A stretch of 62,000 nt of DNA, taken from NCBI GenBank assembly GCA_009746045.1, contig RPFO01000072.1:3074823-3136822 (forward strand), given 5' to 3'. The notes beneath the pieces are model-generated. The model was not told the DNA's origin. It searched no databases and saw only the letters and a program-made list of their open reading frames with translations. Shown in pieces: positions 42,662 to 52,869 of this stretch (the first letter of the stretch is position 1; the number at the start of each line of letters is the position of its first letter). Source of the DNA: Mesostigma viride. Lineage: Eukaryota > Streptophyta > Mesostigmatophyceae > Mesostigmatales > Mesostigmataceae. The position numbers and the translations under genes were made by a program.

Positions 42662-43077
42662 GGGGGCAGTAATGACCCTGTCATCCATACCTGACGTGAT
42701 GCATAGCAGCTCTTCTTTACAACAGTGCCTCTTGGGCAGGACTTCAACTTCCTTCTTTTGATCCAACAGACTGTATTTGATGCTGCGTGTTTCTTGTGTT
42801 CTATTTTGTTTGCGTATTTTGTTGTGTGTTTCATGGCTTGGTTTACTACATGTTTTATTATGTGTTTTATTGTATGCCTTACTTTGTGTTTTATTGTGTC
42901 ATTGGGTTGCAAATAAGTCCAACTTCGCAGCCTCTGGGCTATGTAGTCTTGGACCTCATAGCCGCATGGCACCATGGAGATGCTCGACAGAACCCAACAA
43001 GGATCGCCGGCGTGGACCCCTTGATAACGCTCATGTTGTAACCCTACTCTTTAGAGGCAAGTTGCCACCTGGGGGAT
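42662..43077. other. 3' flank of the LRR gene
   Basis: A T-rich region of TGTTTTATTGTGTGTTT words at 42780-42900. A possible TGTAA signal at 43035-43039 is far from the stop. No gene. Confidence 0.4.
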
Positions 43078-43215
43078 AAGTAAGTAAGTAGTACTTCACG
43101 TGTCATGCGCATGGGCATGCCACGGAGTACTATGCTAATCTCTAATCTCATTAGAAAATAATTACACGAATGTTACAAATATCATCTGCATCATGCCCCA
43201 ACCATATAGTCACTG
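43078..43215 (+). repeat. R1 interspersed repeat, copy 3
   Basis: (TAAG)n, then GTCATGCGCATG, GCCACGGAGTACTATGCT, TCATCTGCATCATGCCCCAA, CCATATAGTCACTGG. It is followed directly by an R3 copy, as if the two families inserted together. Confidence 0.83.
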
Positions 43216-43260
43216 GATTCTCCCGATTTCTGGCCTGCGCTGGTTGTCTCCTTGATATAG
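43216..43260 (+). repeat. R3 short interspersed repeat
   Basis: GATTCTCCCGATTTCTGGCC then TGCGCTGGTTGTCTC. Confidence 0.8.
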
Positions 43261-43287
43261 TCACTGGTTGTCTCATTGATTGAATTG

Positions 43288-44640
43288 TAACATAACTCCG
43301 TTGGGAGTCATATGTAGCACATAGCCCAGAGAAGGGGCATATGGCCTATCATACATTCTAAGCTACTTCCTGCAAGGGTGGGAATGTAAACAACACTTGC
43401 TCTAGGTGCACCAGGGGCACCTGCACCCTCATGATCTTCACACTATGCCCAGCTAAGGGGGAGTATGTCATGTGGGGGAAGATCAACATGGCTATACAAG
43501 AGCTAGGGCATGGCTTCTCAGCAGGGAGTGACCCCCTGCATGGGCACGGCATAATTAAATAAAGCTAGGTATCATCTGGAGGGTGGCTCATCATAGGCAC
43601 ACATGTACATGACTAAAAATGCTAGGCATCAGCTGGTATAGTGCCTGTAGTAGGCGGGCATGTACAAGGCCACTGTCTATCTATTCTACACTACTGCTGC
43701 TGTATTCCCCTAGGCTGGGGCTGCCGGAGTCGCTGGGGCCGCGGTGGTTGAGGGGGTCGCGTGCCAGGGCTTGTGGCCGACGTAGATGGCCGCCCCCTTC
43801 CAGTACACCGGCTGGCCCGCCTTGGTCTGCCGGAGCTGGAGGTAGGTCGGCCATAGCTCCCATCGCCGTTGTTGCTGCGCCAGGCCGTCAAGTCGTCGTC
43901 CACGGTGAAGGGAGTGTTCTCGAGCCGCTTGCGGCGTCTGAGGAACGAAACCTTGTCCGCTGGGCTGTCAAAGATGAGAAGAAGCGGAGGCGCCCCTGCC
44001 TTACCCCGCGCGCGGGGGAGGCGGTGGGCGGTCAGCTTAATCTCACCAAGGAGGCCCATGCGTGCAAGGATTTTGCTCTCAAACGCACGTGCAAGCTTCT
44101 CGGAATTCTCACCTTCCACCAGGTCGAAGTTCTTGAGGATGGCGTTGAGGCTGCGCTTGGAGAGCTCGGCCGGGCCTCCTCGCGGAGGTCAAGCGTCTGC
44201 CGCTGGAGCTGGGCTGCGACGGCGGAGGTGGTGGAGGTGGTATGTTGCTTAAGCATGTCCGCCCAGGTGGTGATGGGAGGAGCATCGCCGGCCAGGCCAG
44301 CCGGGGCTGGCTTGGCGGCAATGTCCTTCACCGCCTGGGCGGTGAGGCCTGCGGTGTTCTGCAGAACCTCGATAGCGATGGCGTTGTCCTTAAGACGCTG
44401 GTCGATGTCACGGAGCTGGGCGGTGATGGCGTCGGAGGTGGAGGTGGTGGCGGTGGAGGAGGCGAGGAGGGTGGAGGTGGCGGTGGAGATGGTGCCGGAG
44501 GTGGCGGTGGAAAGGAGGGGAAGCTCGGCAGTCAGCGTGCCGCCGATGGCCGCCACATCTGCAGCAATGGGGTCCACGTGCTCCTCGAGGACCTCCTTAA
44601 GGAGTGAGCGGATGGAGGATTCGGTTAAGGTGGTGGTGAG
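43288..44640 (-). mobile_element. ORF1-only LINE-like element, copy 1
   Basis: In minus-strand sense: an ORF1-like protein (44577 down to about 43691, one or more frame breaks) followed directly by the R4 3' UTR ending at ACTCCGTTGGGAGTC/GTTACAATT. The protein has a Ser/Thr/Ala-rich N-terminus, DIDQRLKDNAIAIEVLQNTA (coiled-coil-like), LTAQAVKDIAA, then KLARAFESKILARMG, LTAHRLPRARG and PLLLIFDSPADKVSFLRRR, the shape of an L1-type ORF1 (coiled coil plus RRM-like core). No reverse transcriptase lies between ORF1 and the 3' end. Confidence 0.75.
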
Positions 44641-44779
44641 AGGCTTGGGGGGCCAAAGCTCCCCGATGGAGCGTCCAAGGAGGGAAAAGAGAGCGACTTG
44701 CTGGAGGTAGGGGCGGTGGAGGCTGGGAATGGTGTCGAAACAGGGGATACGAATCCATTCATCGATATCATAGGTCTCA

Positions 44780-45540
44780 TTGATATAGTCACTAAATTAA
44801 ATTAGTACATGCCTCTGTTGGGAGATCATGTACATACTGTAGCACATATTCCGTGATGGATGGTGGAGTGGAGGGAGCCGCGTAATCGAACTAACCTAAC
44901 GCTAATCTATCTAGGACTCTAGAAAAATCCTTACTACACTACTCATCAAAACGCCTCCTCCGCTTGGGGAGAGGTGGCTTGCCCACAGGGTCGGGCGTGT
45001 GAGCCTTGACAATCTTCTGCCACCGCGTCTTGTTCTGCATGGCAGTCCAAAGAAGGGAGAGAGAGTGGATGCGGTATTCAAACTGGGCTGGGACCACTAG
45101 GTCGTCCAGCAACATCTGGATGTAGTTCGTGACATGTTTCCCTACCCTTTTGCCGGAATGCCCTTGGGGCCAGGCCAGGTCAGAATATGCCGCCCTGGCT
45201 GGCCAAGCCGCTGGGGGCCTGCCAGACCAAGGGCGGTGTCGACCTGGCTGGTGCGAGCAAGGTGTCCTACAAATGCTATCCTACGCTGCCTAATCTCGTC
45301 CAAAATACGAGGCATACCCTGATACAAAGACTTACTGATGACGGGCGCTTGGAGAACCCTACGTTCAGGACCTGTCGGAGCATCCTGTAAACCGTGCCGT
45401 CGAGCTTAGCTGCCAGTGTGGGTGTGAGTGTCCACGCCTCGGCGCCATACGTGAGCACCGTGAGGACGAGGACCTTGAAGAGCATGCGCTTGCGGTGCTC
45501 GCCCAGGCCCTTCGAGCGCCAGTAGGTGCTGAGCGAACGG
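44780..45540 (-). pseudogene. LINE family Y ORF2 C-terminal half, with 3' UTR
   Basis: Minus-strand sense: YWRSKGLGEHRKRMLFKVLV, LTYGAEAWTLTPTLAAKLDG, then in other frames GMPRILDEIRQRRIAFVGHL, VVPAQFEYRIHSLSLLWTAM and WQKIVKAHTPDPVG, ending in a basic KRRRR segment and stop near 44947. The 3' UTR ends GCATGTACTAATTTAATTT. It has lost YADD and is interrupted, but preserves the uninterrupted empty-site sequence used in the findings. Confidence 0.82.
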
Positions 45541-45544
45541 ATAG

Positions 45545-45665
45545 TCACTAGAGGGGGATGTAATCCTCATCTGAGCTGTCCTCTACTGTACTGGCAGACG
45601 ATGCGGTAGTGTAGCGGCTATCCTCAGGGGCAATAACCTCCACCTGCGGGCTTCTACCTAGCTGC
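45545..45665. repeat. R2 interspersed repeat, copy 2
   Basis: Same words as 22246-22385 (CCTCATCTGAGCTGTCCTCT, GTGTAGCGGCTATC). Confidence 0.85.
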
Positions 45666-45699
45666 ATGCTAGCGATGCATGGGACGCTCAAGTTGGGCG

Positions 45700-46830
45700 G
45701 TTCTCGCCCGCGCTCACGTCCCCACCCCCCTGATTGCTGTCATCCGCTCGCTGTATGAGGGGTAGACCACCTCGGTGCGCACTCAGCATGGCAATACCCC
45801 GCAATGTCCACTGCAGACAGGCGTCTGGCAGGCCGGGCTGCGTCCTGTCACCGGACCTATTCATTATTGTAGTGGATTATGTTGTGCGCCAGGCACGTGC
45901 CCGCTTTGCTAGCATTGCTGGCCGTGCCCCTGGCCTCGAGATTCAGAATAACCGCGGCTAAGGGGGCCGACTAACAAGCAGAATTTGCTTGCTGAGCTTA
46001 TTTATGCCGACGACATCGCCCTCCTTGAGCAGCCAACGTCTGCCTAACTTTGGTTGGGCTGCCTGGCTCTCAAGGCCCAGGCCGGCTGCTGGTCTCGAAA
46101 TCAGCCCCAAGACGGAGGCCATGGCCCCTCGACCTGTTTGCACCCATCCATCCATCCATCGGGGTTAATGCTCCGTGACTCCCCAACGGGAGCACGAGTC
46201 TAATTAATTAATTAATTAATTAATGGCCCTCGGCCTGGCCGGCCCCCCTGCTGAGCTCCGCCTCTTGAGGTCTACGACCCCCCAGTTCCCTTCCCTGCTT
46301 CCGGTCGCTTCAAGCTGCTAGGCAGCTGGCTCCCCGACTGCGAGGACGACATGACGACCCGGGCTGGTATGGCCCGGGCACAGCTCCACGAGCACCGTCG
46401 CTGGTGGAGCAACCCCGCCCTGCTCCGGACTGTCAAACACGACCTCTTTAAGGTTGCCATCTTGACGATCCTGACGCCGATGGAGCCGAGATGTGGACGC
46501 TGACGCAGGAGCTGGAGCAGCAACTCGACGGCGGGGTCACCAAGACTCTACGTAGTGCGCTCAATATTCCATTCAGCATGCACATTCATGAGGATTTGTA
46601 TGCTGATTTACCATATGCTTCCCATATAATTAGGCACAGGCGCCTGGGCGCCTAGCCAGGCACCTCGCACGCACAGATCAGGTAGACACTTTGGATAGCT
46701 CATGCAGCAGGCACCAAGCCCGCCCAACCTGTGTGTTTTGTACTTCTCACATGGCGTGCCCTGGGCCGAGCGCAGCAGGGTCGCCACCCGCGGACTTTCC
46801 GGGATAGTAACACTAGCTTAAGGCATGGAT
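45700..46830 (+). pseudogene. LINE family X reverse transcriptase with catalytic motif, interrupted
   Basis: GCVLSPDLFIIVVDYVVRQA (RT motif B region), then LIYADDIALLEQ at 46003-46014 (catalytic YADD), LEISPKTEAM, and after an 86-bp insertion FKLLGSWLPDCEDDMTTR, EHRRWWSNPALL, DLYADLPYASHIIRHRRLG. Frames shift several times and stops occur, so it is inactive. It matches 14561-15440 over the shared C-terminal part. Confidence 0.85.
46137..46222 (+). mobile_element. 86-bp mobile insertion inside LINE X
   Basis: (CATC)n, GGGGTTAATGCTCCGTGACT, CCCCAACGGGAGCACGAGTC, then (TAAT)n. Flanked by ATGGCCCCTCGACCTG (46121-46136) and ATGGCCCTCGGCCTG (46223-46237), an imperfect 15-16 bp target-site duplication. 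It splits the RT reading between PKTEAM and FKLLGSWLP. Confidence 0.8.
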
Positions 46831-46839
46831 ATGTGTTAC

Positions 46840-48180
46840 CCTTCGTTCCATCCTTACGGAAGCCTTTCAGCAGCACGTGACCCGCCCCCTTGCCGCCGAT
46901 ATGTGGCAGCAATGGGCGGCACGCTGGCTACTGATGAACTTCCTCACCTTTCCACCACCGCCGCCTCCACCTCCACTGCCATTTCCGCCTCCACTGCCGA
47001 CATCAAAGCCCAGCTCCTCGACCTCGACCAGCGCCTTCAAGCCACCGCCACCGCCTTTGAGTGCTTGCATGACACGTACTGCCGGCCTCACCGCCCAGGC
47101 GGTGAAGGACATCGCTGCCCAGCCGGCACCTGCTGGCGGCCCGGCCGGTGATGCTCCCTCCACCTGGGCGGGCTTGCTTAAGCATCACACCACCTCCACC
47201 ACCTCCACCATCACGTCGGCACAACTCAAGCAACAAGCCCTCGACCTTCGCGAGGAGGCCGACATCACCCAGCGCAGCCACAATGTCATCGTCAAGCACT
47301 TCGACCAGCCGGCAGGTGAGACCTCGACGAGCCTTCTCACGGTATTTTTTCTCACGACATTCTTGCCCCAATGCAACTCACTAGTTCGAGCTGCGGATGT
47401 CGGCTGTCCGCCTCCCCCGCGCGCGGGGTAAGGCTGGCCCGGCACCCGTGCTCCTCACCTTTAAGTACATGGCGGACAAGCTGGCGTTCCTTAAATGCCG
47501 CAAGAAGCTCTCGGGGTCAGACTCGCTTCACGCTGCATGGACGACGACTTGACCCTGGACCAGCAACAGCGGCGACGCGAGCTATGGCCGACCTACCTTC
47601 AGCTCCGCGGCAGAGCGCAGGGGGGAAGCTAGCCGGTATACTGGAGGGGGGCGGTCATCCACGTTGACCACAAGCCCTGCATGGCAGGCACCTCCTGCCA
47701 CCTCAGACTAGGGAATATATACCAGTAGTGTAGATTAGTCAGGCTTAGCCTAGCATGTGGCCCACGCGCATGTGCGCCCATAATGGCCCCCATGGATGAT
47801 GCCTTTGAACAGAATTTAGCCAAGCCATGCCTATAATGGGACCTCCCATGGATGTTGCATTAAGAATTTAGCCATGCTAGCTATGCCTACTGATGCAGAG
47901 AGATGCTCTCTGCTGAGACTTAGCCATGACCTGGCTCTTGTATAGCCATGATGATCTTCCCCCACATGACAGGCTCCCGCATAGCTGGGCATAGCTTGAT
48001 AGATCATGGGGGTGCAGGTGCCGGCCTAGCGCACCTAGAGGCCAAGGGTAGCTTACATTCCCACCCTTGCAGGAAGTAGCCCAGAATGTATTCAAAACAG
48101 CCATATGCCCCTTCTCAGGGATATGTGCTACATGTACTCCCAATTACGAAGTTATATTCCTAATTAATTAATTAATTAAT
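46840..48180 (+). mobile_element. ORF1-only LINE-like element, copy 2
   Basis: Plus-strand sense: coiled-coil-like DIKAQLLDLDQRLQATATAF, LTAQAVKDIAAQPAPAG, LREEADITQRSHNVIVKHFD (the LREE....RN/H..V transition to the RRM-like core of L1-type ORF1), then a degraded core, R4 3' UTR (47690-48160) and (TAATTAAT)n at 48162-48180. As in copy 1, ORF1 is followed at once by the 3' UTR. Confidence 0.75.
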
Positions 48181-48960
48181 GTGCTACCCACATCACAGTA
48201 TATAGGCTACATTGCGTGCATGGGTACGTGGCCAGCAGAACCAGAACGTACTGGTTCCTCTATCTCCATAGACCGCTCTCTTCCAGGTGGTGTCACGCCT
48301 TGGTTCTGTCGGTTTGTCCCCACTCCACCATCAAGTGTGAGGACGCGGATGGGGCCGCTCTCCATCTATTCCCCCAACCACCAGCCCGACATACAGTTAC
48401 CGTGCTGCATGGACTACGACAATCTGGGCAGGGTTGCCTCCTGCTCAATGATGTCTCCATGGCTTGGCCGCTCTCCGGTCGCTACATCCTCTGGGCGGCT
48501 GTGAATGCCGGCGCTGCTGCATGCCATGCTGTGGCTGCAGCAAACTTGTCGCGCTCATGAGCGCGACAATTTTGCCTCCTGCGGCAATGTGGTGGGGCCC
48601 CACCGGGTCATCCCCTTGGCCCTTTGTCCTTGAGGAGTTCGGGGCCGACATGCCGGCCTCAAGATGGCAGAGCTTTTTCACGAGTGCTGCCAGCAGCTAG
48701 CGGGAAGACCGCCTCGACATCGAGGGTCAGATCGACTGCCCCGTGCATGGTCTGCCCGGGCATGGTCCTCGCCATCAAGGCGGCTGCCAGCACCTAGCTG
48801 TCCCTCGCCAGTCACTCGCACGATGGCTGATCAATGTGGTATTCCGCCGCGTCCGGGCCGAAGTCAATGTCGCGACCCAGGCGATGTAGGTCACTTCTCC
48901 GGCGGCCCTGCATGGTGCATGGGCCGGCAGAGATGTTGCTGCATGCATTAAGTTGTAGTT
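48181..48960 (+). pseudogene. LINE family Z copy 2: nuclease-like domain fragment
   Basis: In shifting frames: YIACMG, TYWFLYLHRPL, CEDADGAAL, SPNHQPDI, LLNDVSMAWPLSGR and a degraded LEEFGA. These match 24790-25250 and 55112-55700. The 5' part with the zinc knuckle is missing and frames are broken. Confidence 0.78.
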
Positions 48961-48984
48961 GTACGATCATTAACTTATTAAATA

Positions 48985-49200
48985 ATGACACGTGACTGCG
49001 GTCTGCGGGTCACGTGATCATAAGTCCTCAATGCCAGGAGGGGAACATGGGATGTAATGGATCAGTGATGCTAGCTATCTAGTTCCTAGATGCAGGGTTG
49101 CAATGATGGGCACCACGGCCCGAAAGCTATACTGATGAATGCCATAAGCGGTCACACGCGGAGCCCCCACAGACTTGGGGGTGGTCTCCTTCATCACTAC
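48985..49200 (-). pseudogene. LINE family X 3' end
   Basis: Minus-strand sense MKETTPKSVGAPRVTAYGIH then stop and a 3' UTR, matching 14561-14760 (GGAGCCCCCACAG.CTTGGGG, GTGGTCTCCTTCATCACTAC). It lies tail-to-tail with the LINE Z copy on its left. Ends in a CACGTGAC...GTCACGTG stem. Confidence 0.8.
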
Positions 49201-49269
49201 TAGCTCAGTAGTTGTATTGATAGCGTACGTACGTGGCTTGATCCTTGTCTGCCCTGGCTGGAGCCGGTG

Positions 49270-49321
49270 GCCGAAAGTTTGCTCAGTTGGCCAAGGATTC
49301 CAAGTGAAGCAAACTTTCGGC
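49270..49321. repeat. 13-bp inverted repeat inside the left end
   Basis: GCCGAAAGTTTGC (49270-49282) and GCAAACTTTCGGC (49309-49321) are exact reverse complements. Confidence 0.95.
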
Positions 49322-49409
49322 GCGCAACGCGCGGCTTGTTCAGGAATTAGTACGGCAAATCGAAAAATGCCTAGGCACTTTTGGATTCGACTAGGCATTT
49401 TTTTTTCAG

Positions 49410-49459
49410 GACTAGATCTGACAGAAAAATGCCTAGGCATTTTTCTGTCAGATCTAGTC
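49410..49459. repeat. 50-bp perfect palindrome
   Basis: Arms GACTAGATCTGACAGAAAAA-TGCCT and its exact complement, centred on CCTAGG at 49434/49435 with no spacer. A further AAAAATGCCTAGGCA occurs at 49363-49377. Confidence 0.98.
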
Positions 49460-49595
49460 GGTCGCAACTACCGTAGTAGCGAGGCATTTTATGCGTGCTC
49501 GACTGCTCGGCATTTTGGGACTGCACTGCACTTAGAATTTGAATGAAAGCAACTGTTGAACACGTTTAGAGCTCGGTGAGTGAGAACAAGCGGAA

Positions 49596-49949
49596 ATGGC
49601 TGCCACAATGGGCACCGAAACCATGCAATTATGCGGGGGTGGTTGCGGAAACATGACTGGCTCAGTCCACAAGTGCACATGCGGCAAGTGGATGCATGTT
49701 TTTTGTGGCGTCGGCGTGGGAGAAGAAGGTTTTGGACAGAAAATTCTGTGCAAGGAATGCTGCGGCGATACGAAGGAGCCGAAAGTCGCTCCGGATGACC
49801 TGGGCAATCAGCTTGATAGCGCGAAAGGAATTGACAAGAGGGCTGCTAATGACAAAGAAGCCCACTCTGATGGGGAAGAAGATGAACAGCGGGATGCTGA
49901 GGACAGGGCCCTTAGATCTAGCACGCGACATGGCCAGATTGGAAGTTGA
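49596..49949 (+). CDS. Small Cys/His zinc-finger protein in the TIR element
   Basis: 117 residues. C13-x3-C17-x7-H25-x-C27-x-C29-x4-H34-x2-C37-x14-C52-x2-C55 resembles a PHD or related treble-clef zinc finger (CTCGKWMHVFCG). The rest is acidic and polar (SDGEEDEQRDAEDRA). The ATG follows a purine-rich GAGAACAAGCGGAA leader, and the frame is free of stops to TGA. Likely a DNA- or chromatin-associated accessory protein of the surrounding element, or an exon of a longer gene. Function unknown. Confidence 0.55.
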   Translation: MAATMGTETMQLCGGGCGNMTGSVHKCTCGKWMHVFCGVGVGEEGFGQKILCKECCGDTKEPKVAPDDLGNQLDSAKGIDKRAANDKEAHSDGEEDEQRDAEDRALRSSTRHGQIGS

Positions 49950-50123
49950 CCTTGACCGGAATTAGTGGACCATGCCGTTTTAAGTGGGCAAATGAAGGCC
50001 ATGACAACTAAGCAGCAAGCCAGGACGGAGACCAATGTATTCAAGGGCGCCAGAAAGCAGGTACAGGGCGAAGTTTTTTTGAAATCATGACAGGCTGCCT
50101 GCTGCGGACTTTCGTTTTGCGGT

Positions 50124-50182
50124 ATATAGCGGTCATGCGTTCTTTAAGCCGTCTTTAGCGGTCATGTATTCTTTAAGCCGCT
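50124..50182. repeat. About 28-bp tandem duplication
   Basis: GCGGTCATGCGTTCTTTAAG and GCGGTCATGTATTCTTTAAG, spaced by CCGTCTTTA. Confidence 0.88.
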
Positions 50183-50529
50183 TGGAGGAGGCGGTAATGG
50201 CTGCCGCGTTGGCCGGTGGCTGTGTCGCAATGGTGTCCACAGCGTCGACTAGTTGCGTAATGGTGTGAGGCGCTGAGTCCTCCCCGTCGGCGGGGGAATG
50301 GGAGGCGGCTGACGGTGATTACGCCATGGATAGTTTCCGGAAAATACGAACCCTGCCTGTGCTGCGTTTTATGATATTGCGCTAAATCTTGGGCGATGGC
50401 GGCCGCAAATTATATAATCGTGTTCGTCATCAAAAGGCGCGTCTACTGCAATTTACCCGACCAAATTTCATGCCCGGATGTAAAAGTTATGAGCATTCTC
50501 GGCATCCATAGCTCGTCACACCGTAAACC

Positions 50530-51300
<771 letters not shown>

Positions 51301-51610
51301 AATGGGAGGCACAGCCGAGCCTAGCTTGAACCTTAATCGCCTTGTTGTTGGGCTTCATCTCATGGGCGTTCTTCGTTAGATTGTGACATTGGTAGTGTAA
51401 CGACTAAAAGTAACGTAGTGGAGCTGCGGTCTTAATGAACTTTCATGATTTTTAGTGGAACTGACGTCTTAACGATTTATAATTATTATGGTGCATGTCA
51501 TGGCTACAATTTGCATCGTTTTTCTGTGGAAACTACATGTCAAAGCTTCGTGCACAAGTGGCTAGAAACCATACCTGGCTAGGGTGAGGCAGCGTGGGGG
51601 GCAGGAGGGA

Positions 51611-51636
51611 GGGGGGGGGGGGGGGGGGGGGGGGGC
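51611..51636. repeat. Poly-G run
   Basis: More than 24 consecutive G near the right end of the TIR element. Confidence 0.95.
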
Positions 51637-51823
51637 GACACTTTACTTTGGGGAACACTTGCGGGGAGGTACGTGATATTATTCCATTGATTTCACACTA
51701 AGTTGGAATACTGGCTGTCAAGTGAGCAAACTCTTGGCCAACTGAGCAAACTCTCGGCCACCAACTCCTGGTGATTCTTTTCTTTACCGTCATTCCGGCT
51801 CGACATGTAGGGCAGTTTCCTTA

Positions 51824-52303
51824 ATGATGTTGCATGCCGGTCTCATTTACGTAACATTAATCATTCTCAATGGATATATAGGAGCTTCAGATCAACCTGG
51901 AGAACCCCCCTGCCCGGTCCCATGTTGTCTATCACCATACTATATGACTTCCAAGGTTGGTGGCCAGCAGAGGGCGCACCTGCGAGGCGGTGAACCAGCT
52001 CATCACACATGCTATTGCTTGATGAATTAAGGCTATAGGCCTTCCTTACAACCTTGTGCCCTCCAAGGAGAAGACTATGATGGCCAGCCCGGGAGGGGAC
52101 GAGCTAGAAGCCCTGCAGGGGTGGTGCCCCGGCGGAACGATGTCCTGGAACCAACGGTCAAGCAGCTCACCCTTGTGCTCACCCACATATGCAAGCTACA
52201 TTCAGCCGTGGACGAGCCGCTATGGCTGATAGCTTGCATAATAGCCCTAGCTTGTATCCACATTGGTAGTACGTCACTCGGGCGCTATGGCAGCCATGCT
52301 TAG
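51824..52303 (+). other. Possible retroelement ORF1-like fragment
   Basis: 52121-52303 reads DVLEPTVKQLTLVLTHICKL then HSAVDEPLWLIACIIALA, a helical LTL....I..LHSAV pattern sometimes seen in the ORF1 region of algal non-LTR elements. No motif is decisive. Confidence 0.25.
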
Positions 52304-52379
52304 AATGTTTGCCTAGCTGTGCCAACATACCTAGTCACGTGCACCGCTAACGCACGGTACACCACCACGGCCATGCATA

Positions 52380-52673
52380 GCCTTAGCCTAGTCCTTGTTG
52401 TACAGCCATGCTATACGTCCTGACTATGCCCAGATTACTTGCCCACGCTGAGTCCTTGTTATGACATGCTCACATGGGTCTTATTGCACCCGCAGATCCT
52501 GCCGGATTGTTTAGCGTGTCCGATTGCAGCTGTGGCATGCCTTTGGCATGAAGGAGAAAGGGGGTCTCTGCGTGCCCTTGGCTCCTGCTGTGCACACACA
52601 GGGAATAAAAGCACGGTCGCTTCGGTGCTCCGTGACTCCCCAACGGGAGCACAAGTTTTATTAATTAATTAAT
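52380..52673 (+). mobile_element. Short retroposon, copy B, with hairpin and (TTAA)n tail
   Basis: Homologous to 16245-16527 along its whole length. Ends GTGCTCC, loop GTGACTCCCCAACG, GGAGCAC, then AAGTTTTATTAATTAATTAA. Confidence 0.78.
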
Positions 52674-52869
52674 GGCTGATCGAGAGGCTGGCTGCCATTT
52701 GGGGGCGGTGGCTGTGGCTGCAAGTGTTACGCCGTAGCAGCCTATCCATCTGGCAGCAACGTTTCAAGTTCATCAGCCTGAAAGGGTGGGGGCAGCGGTT
52801 GCAGCCTGCAGGTGCTGTGCCCAGGCCGGGGTGAAATTAGAGGAGTTTGAGGGTGCCTTGGCCTTAAAT

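Noticed and set aside
49596-49949. Transposase
   Set aside because: 117 residues with a zinc finger but no DDE/DDD-type catalytic core, so it is called only a zinc-finger protein.
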